Assembly: GCA_014885115.2 (NCBI GenBank)
Contig: WKLE02001292.1
Coordinates: forward strand, 1-10,251
Length of the DNA stretch: 10,251 nucleotides
Direction of reading: 5' to 3'
From: Asterionellopsis glacialis
Lineage: Eukaryota > Bacillariophyta > Plagiogrammaphyceae > Rhaphoneidales > Asterionellopsidaceae
Part shown: positions 8,162 to 10,251 of the stretch, one piece after another
How the letters are laid out: the number at the start of each line of letters is the position of its first letter
Position numbering within the stretch: the first letter of the stretch is position 1
The notes under the pieces: generated by a model
What the model was told of the DNA's origin: nothing
Database searches by the model: none
What the model saw: the letters and a program-made list of their open reading frames with translations, nothing else
Position numbers and translations under genes: made by a program

Positions 8162-9013
8162 ATGACTACTCTGAAAAACAAATACAAAACCAACCAACTT
8201 GCACACTTGGTGCCCAACTTTTCTTTCAAGAATGACGATACTGACTTCATCTTGAAGATGATGCCACTTGAAACAAGAGAACAGATTGTCCAAAACAACC
8301 TGGCAATGAAACGATTGGTGGAATACAATGCCAAATTGTATTGTTGTGACTTAGCAATGAAAAATCATAAACTAAAGGCAAAAAATGAGATGCTGGAGAG
8401 TCATTTGTCTGAGATGAAAAAAGAACACAGCTTGATGATGGTGCTTAGCTCCTGTTACTCCAGGGCAGTTTCTGCATTAAAGGACAACTTGAATGCAGCT
8501 GTTCATACTTTTGATGAACAGTCCACTCCCATTATCAATAGGGACATTTATGTGGATGATGAAGGTCACCTTCACCACACACCAACCAAGTGCAAGAAGG
8601 AAGAAACCAAGACCCCAGACAATGATGACAAATACTCAGAAGAAGGTACAGTAGAAAAAGAGGAATTAGCACAGGATCACAAGAAGGAAGTCCAAAACAA
8701 GGAAAAGAAGAAAGAGGAAACAATGGTCACGCATCTTCACAACTTTGATGAGGAGGACAGCAGTCACACCACATTGAACAAGAAGCTGATGAAAACAATT
8801 GTTTTCTGGGAAAAGCTTACCAATTACAACCAGACCAGTGTTGGGGATAGCTTAACAGTCACGTCAACATGGGTTCTTGCTGTTAACAACCAGAAAGTTA
8901 AGCTCTGTGTCAGTGAGGGAACAGAGAAGGAAGAAGAAGAGGGGAAAGGCATGGCAGATGCAATCAAGGAAGAGGAGATGACATCATTGTCGGATGACAA
9001 CAGGCACAATTAG
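8162..9013 (+). CDS. Coiled-coil, acidic hypothetical protein of the element
   Basis: This is an uninterrupted frame of 283 aa from ATG 8162 (context CAATAATGAC) to TAG. I do not recognise a family. Residues about 37-90 are rich in Leu, Met, Lys and Glu with heptad-like spacing and look like a coiled coil. A Cys pair (YCCD) lies near residue 61. After about residue 150 the protein becomes low-complexity and highly charged (EEETKTPDND, EKEELAQDHKKE, KEKKKEET). A less biased patch (FWEKLTNYNQTSVGD and STWVLAVNNQ) and a Glu-rich tail (EKEEEEGKG) follow. No signal peptide or membrane segment is visible. It is divergent from the transposase-like pseudogene and convergent with the broken gene at 9384. 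It shares their CpG poverty (5 CpG in 852 bp). An accessory, self-associating or DNA-bridging protein of the element is possible but is inference. Confidence 0.6.
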   Translation: MTTLKNKYKTNQLAHLVPNFSFKNDDTDFILKMMPLETREQIVQNNLAMKRLVEYNAKLYCCDLAMKNHKLKAKNEMLESHLSEMKKEHSLMMVLSSCYSRAVSALKDNLNAAVHTFDEQSTPIINRDIYVDDEGHLHHTPTKCKKEETKTPDNDDKYSEEGTVEKEELAQDHKKEVQNKEKKKEETMVTHLHNFDEEDSSHTTLNKKLMKTIVFWEKLTNYNQTSVGDSLTVTSTWVLAVNNQKVKLCVSEGTEKEEEEGKGMADAIKEEEMTSLSDDNRHN

Positions 9014-9100
9014 TAGGTACTGTATTGCATTATTGGCAAGAGACTGACAGGCGCTGCTGCAGAAAACTCCATCTGAGAAACTCTTTCTATAAAAGTACAC

Positions 9101-9106
9101 AATAAA
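9101..9106 (+). terminator. Candidate poly(A) signal
   Basis: AATAAA lies 87 nt after the TAG of the coiled-coil ORF, on the same strand. The spacing suits a short 3' UTR. Confidence 0.4.
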
Positions 9107-9156
9107 TGATAGTAAAAAGATACTTTTTGTTAACTTTATTCTTAATCAGCTATTTA

Positions 9157-9176
9157 AACCAGATTCTAGACTGGTT
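9157..9176. repeat. Small hairpin between convergent genes
   Basis: AACCAG (9157-9162) and CTGGTT (9171-9176) are exact reverse complements around an 8-nt loop. It may help 3'-end formation between the two convergent genes, but it is short enough to occur by chance. Confidence 0.3.
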
Positions 9177-9205
9177 CCAGAAAAGTGGTTCAGGACAATA
9201 TCTAC

Positions 9206-9270
9206 TGGTATAAGCCTTGGGATTCATTGAGTGTAGTGGTTGGGTGGAATCTTTGCAGAGGCTTATACCA
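9206..9270. repeat. 11-bp perfect inverted repeat with 43-nt spacer
   Basis: TGGTATAAGCC (9206-9216) is the exact reverse complement of 9260-9270. It lies in the 370-bp gap between the convergent ORF (ending 9013) and the broken gene (ending 9384). No other gene or RNA is evident in the gap. The repeat could form a stem-loop in transcripts from either strand. Confidence 0.55.
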
Positions 9271-9383
9271 ATAAATATTCCAATTGAGGGTACTGGGTTG
9301 ACCAACAGCTACCATGACAAATCATATGTGTTCTCTTGATTTACCACAATTAATAATTCCTGGCTAGTCATCACACAATCTTT

Positions 9384-10251
9384 CTAATGCTCATCTTGCA
9401 AGTTTTTGTTGTAATGCCAATAAAACTTACAAAGAATATTTTCCACTAAATGTAAATTTGAATCAATATTGTGTTTCTGCTTGAGATGCTGCATTACTCT
9501 CTGTTCTAATTTGAGAACAGTGTTTTCATTAACATCACCCATGTTGTATTTATGAAATATTGATAATGTATTTTGCATTTGTTGGTATATGACTTTGATG
9601 TACTATCCAGTCAGGAAGGAAACCAAGTCTGGACATCATGGCAAGGGAATGATTACATGTCAAAGATCTGGCACCTTGTACTGTCTTCAAAAAAAGATTG
9701 AGTATCTTTTTATAGACAGAAGTTGGATCAGACAGTGATGTACTGAATAAAGCATTGATATGGATACACATTTTGATCTTCTTGTTAACCGCATCATCAA
9801 ATTCATCAAAAGACTTTGGAAACTTGTCTTGAGCAGCCATGTAATCATTAAATCTTGATGGACAACTTCCCGTGGTGTTCTGCTGAACACTTTGCATCAT
9901 GTGTAGAACAAAGTAACCAAACTTGTTCAAGAAGATACCATTTAACATGGGACCATTGTACCATAATAACATCTGTGATACACAACCAAAATAATAAGGA
10001 CTTTTTGGAAAGTAATCAAATGTAGTCAGAACTGAAAATGCCTCCAGGTATGACAGTTTGTACTTGTGAATAATCTGAGGCAGGTAACACAAATAAACTT
10101 GTTGGAAACCAATTGGATCCATGGAACATGTACCCCAGGATGAGCCAACATAATTATAACCACTAAATTGAAACAGTTCATAGGATTAGAAAGTGATGGA
10201 CTTCTTTGTTGGTGCAAGTGATGTTAGCCATGTATTGACTGATTTCAGAAC
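9384..10251 (-). pseudogene. Broken gene of unknown family, 5' part beyond the window
   Basis: The minus-strand frame is open from the window edge at 10251 to near 9560 except for one TAA at 10186-10188, with sensible protein on both sides. Near 9560 a one-base shift (one extra base) moves the reading into a second frame that ends at TAG 9384-9386. Before the stop the protein reads VLKSVNTWLTSLAPTK; after it comes FSGYNYVGSSWGTC. Downstream segments include MDPIGFQQVYLCYLP, an aromatic-rich stretch (FDYFPKSPYYFG), FLNKFGYFVLHMMQSV, a Cys/His segment near CNHSLAMMSRLGFLPDW, and after the shift HKYNMGDVNEN and ENILCKFYWHY. I do not recognise the family. Its orientation matches the transposase-like pseudogene, and its CpG content is equally low (two CpG at 9790 and 9871), so I place it in the same mobile element. 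The ATG at 10122 is internal, not the true start. Confidence 0.65.

Noticed and set aside
5989..10188. Variant genetic code: all four gene ends are TAG, and all six in-frame stops are TGA or TAA
   Set aside because: The HMG-box gene and the coiled-coil ORF (532 codons together) contain no in-frame TGA or TAA, and reassignment would not explain the eight frameshifts. Decay by C-to-T change is simpler. Four TAG terminators is a small sample.

Overview
The window reads as nuclear DNA of a eukaryote, most likely a diatom or related stramenopile alga. This is an inference. It rests on an intronless HMG-box gene with a diatom-like box, dense GGTAC-type palindromic repeats, AATAAA signals, and a decayed transposase-like gene of a type I associate with multicopy stramenopile sequences. 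Nothing bacterial is visible: no operons and no Shine-Dalgarno sites.

Layout. (1) 1-2460 holds no gene I can support. It carries clusters of GTAC palindromes (766-992, 1154-1220, 1553-1660), a perfect 12-bp-arm palindrome (879-903) and a diverged 24-bp repeat pair. (2) 2693-3442 (+) is an intact HMG-box protein of 249 aa. (3) 3443-4230 is AT-rich intergenic DNA. (4) 4234-4390 and 4606-4720 are two more GTAC clusters. (5) From about 4740 to the right edge the DNA changes character and looks like an old multi-gene mobile element. It has a transposase-like pseudogene (-, 4836-7783), a divergent intergenic region (7784-8161), an intact coiled-coil/acidic ORF (+, 8162-9013), and a second broken gene of unknown family running off the edge (-, 9384-10251).

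The main discovery is the transposase-like pseudogene. The ORFs on the minus strand between 4836 and 7783 look unrelated, but frame by frame they are pieces of one coding region of about 983 codons. Five in-frame stops and eight one-base frameshifts interrupt it. It still shows an N-terminal CxxC, a mid-protein Cys/His cluster, a TDF motif, a WTDNAPTQYRCRQNF motif about 106 residues later, and a C-terminal CxC..C cluster. This layout suggests a DDE/RNase H-like transposase.

The element is also strongly CpG-depleted. By hand count there is no CpG between 5798 and 7098, and only 11 in 5798-10251, against 28 in the 750-bp HMG gene. All six in-frame stops in the two pseudogenes could each come from one C-to-T change in a CGA or CAA codon. 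This fits a cytosine-methylated, silenced transposon decaying by deamination beside unaffected host DNA.
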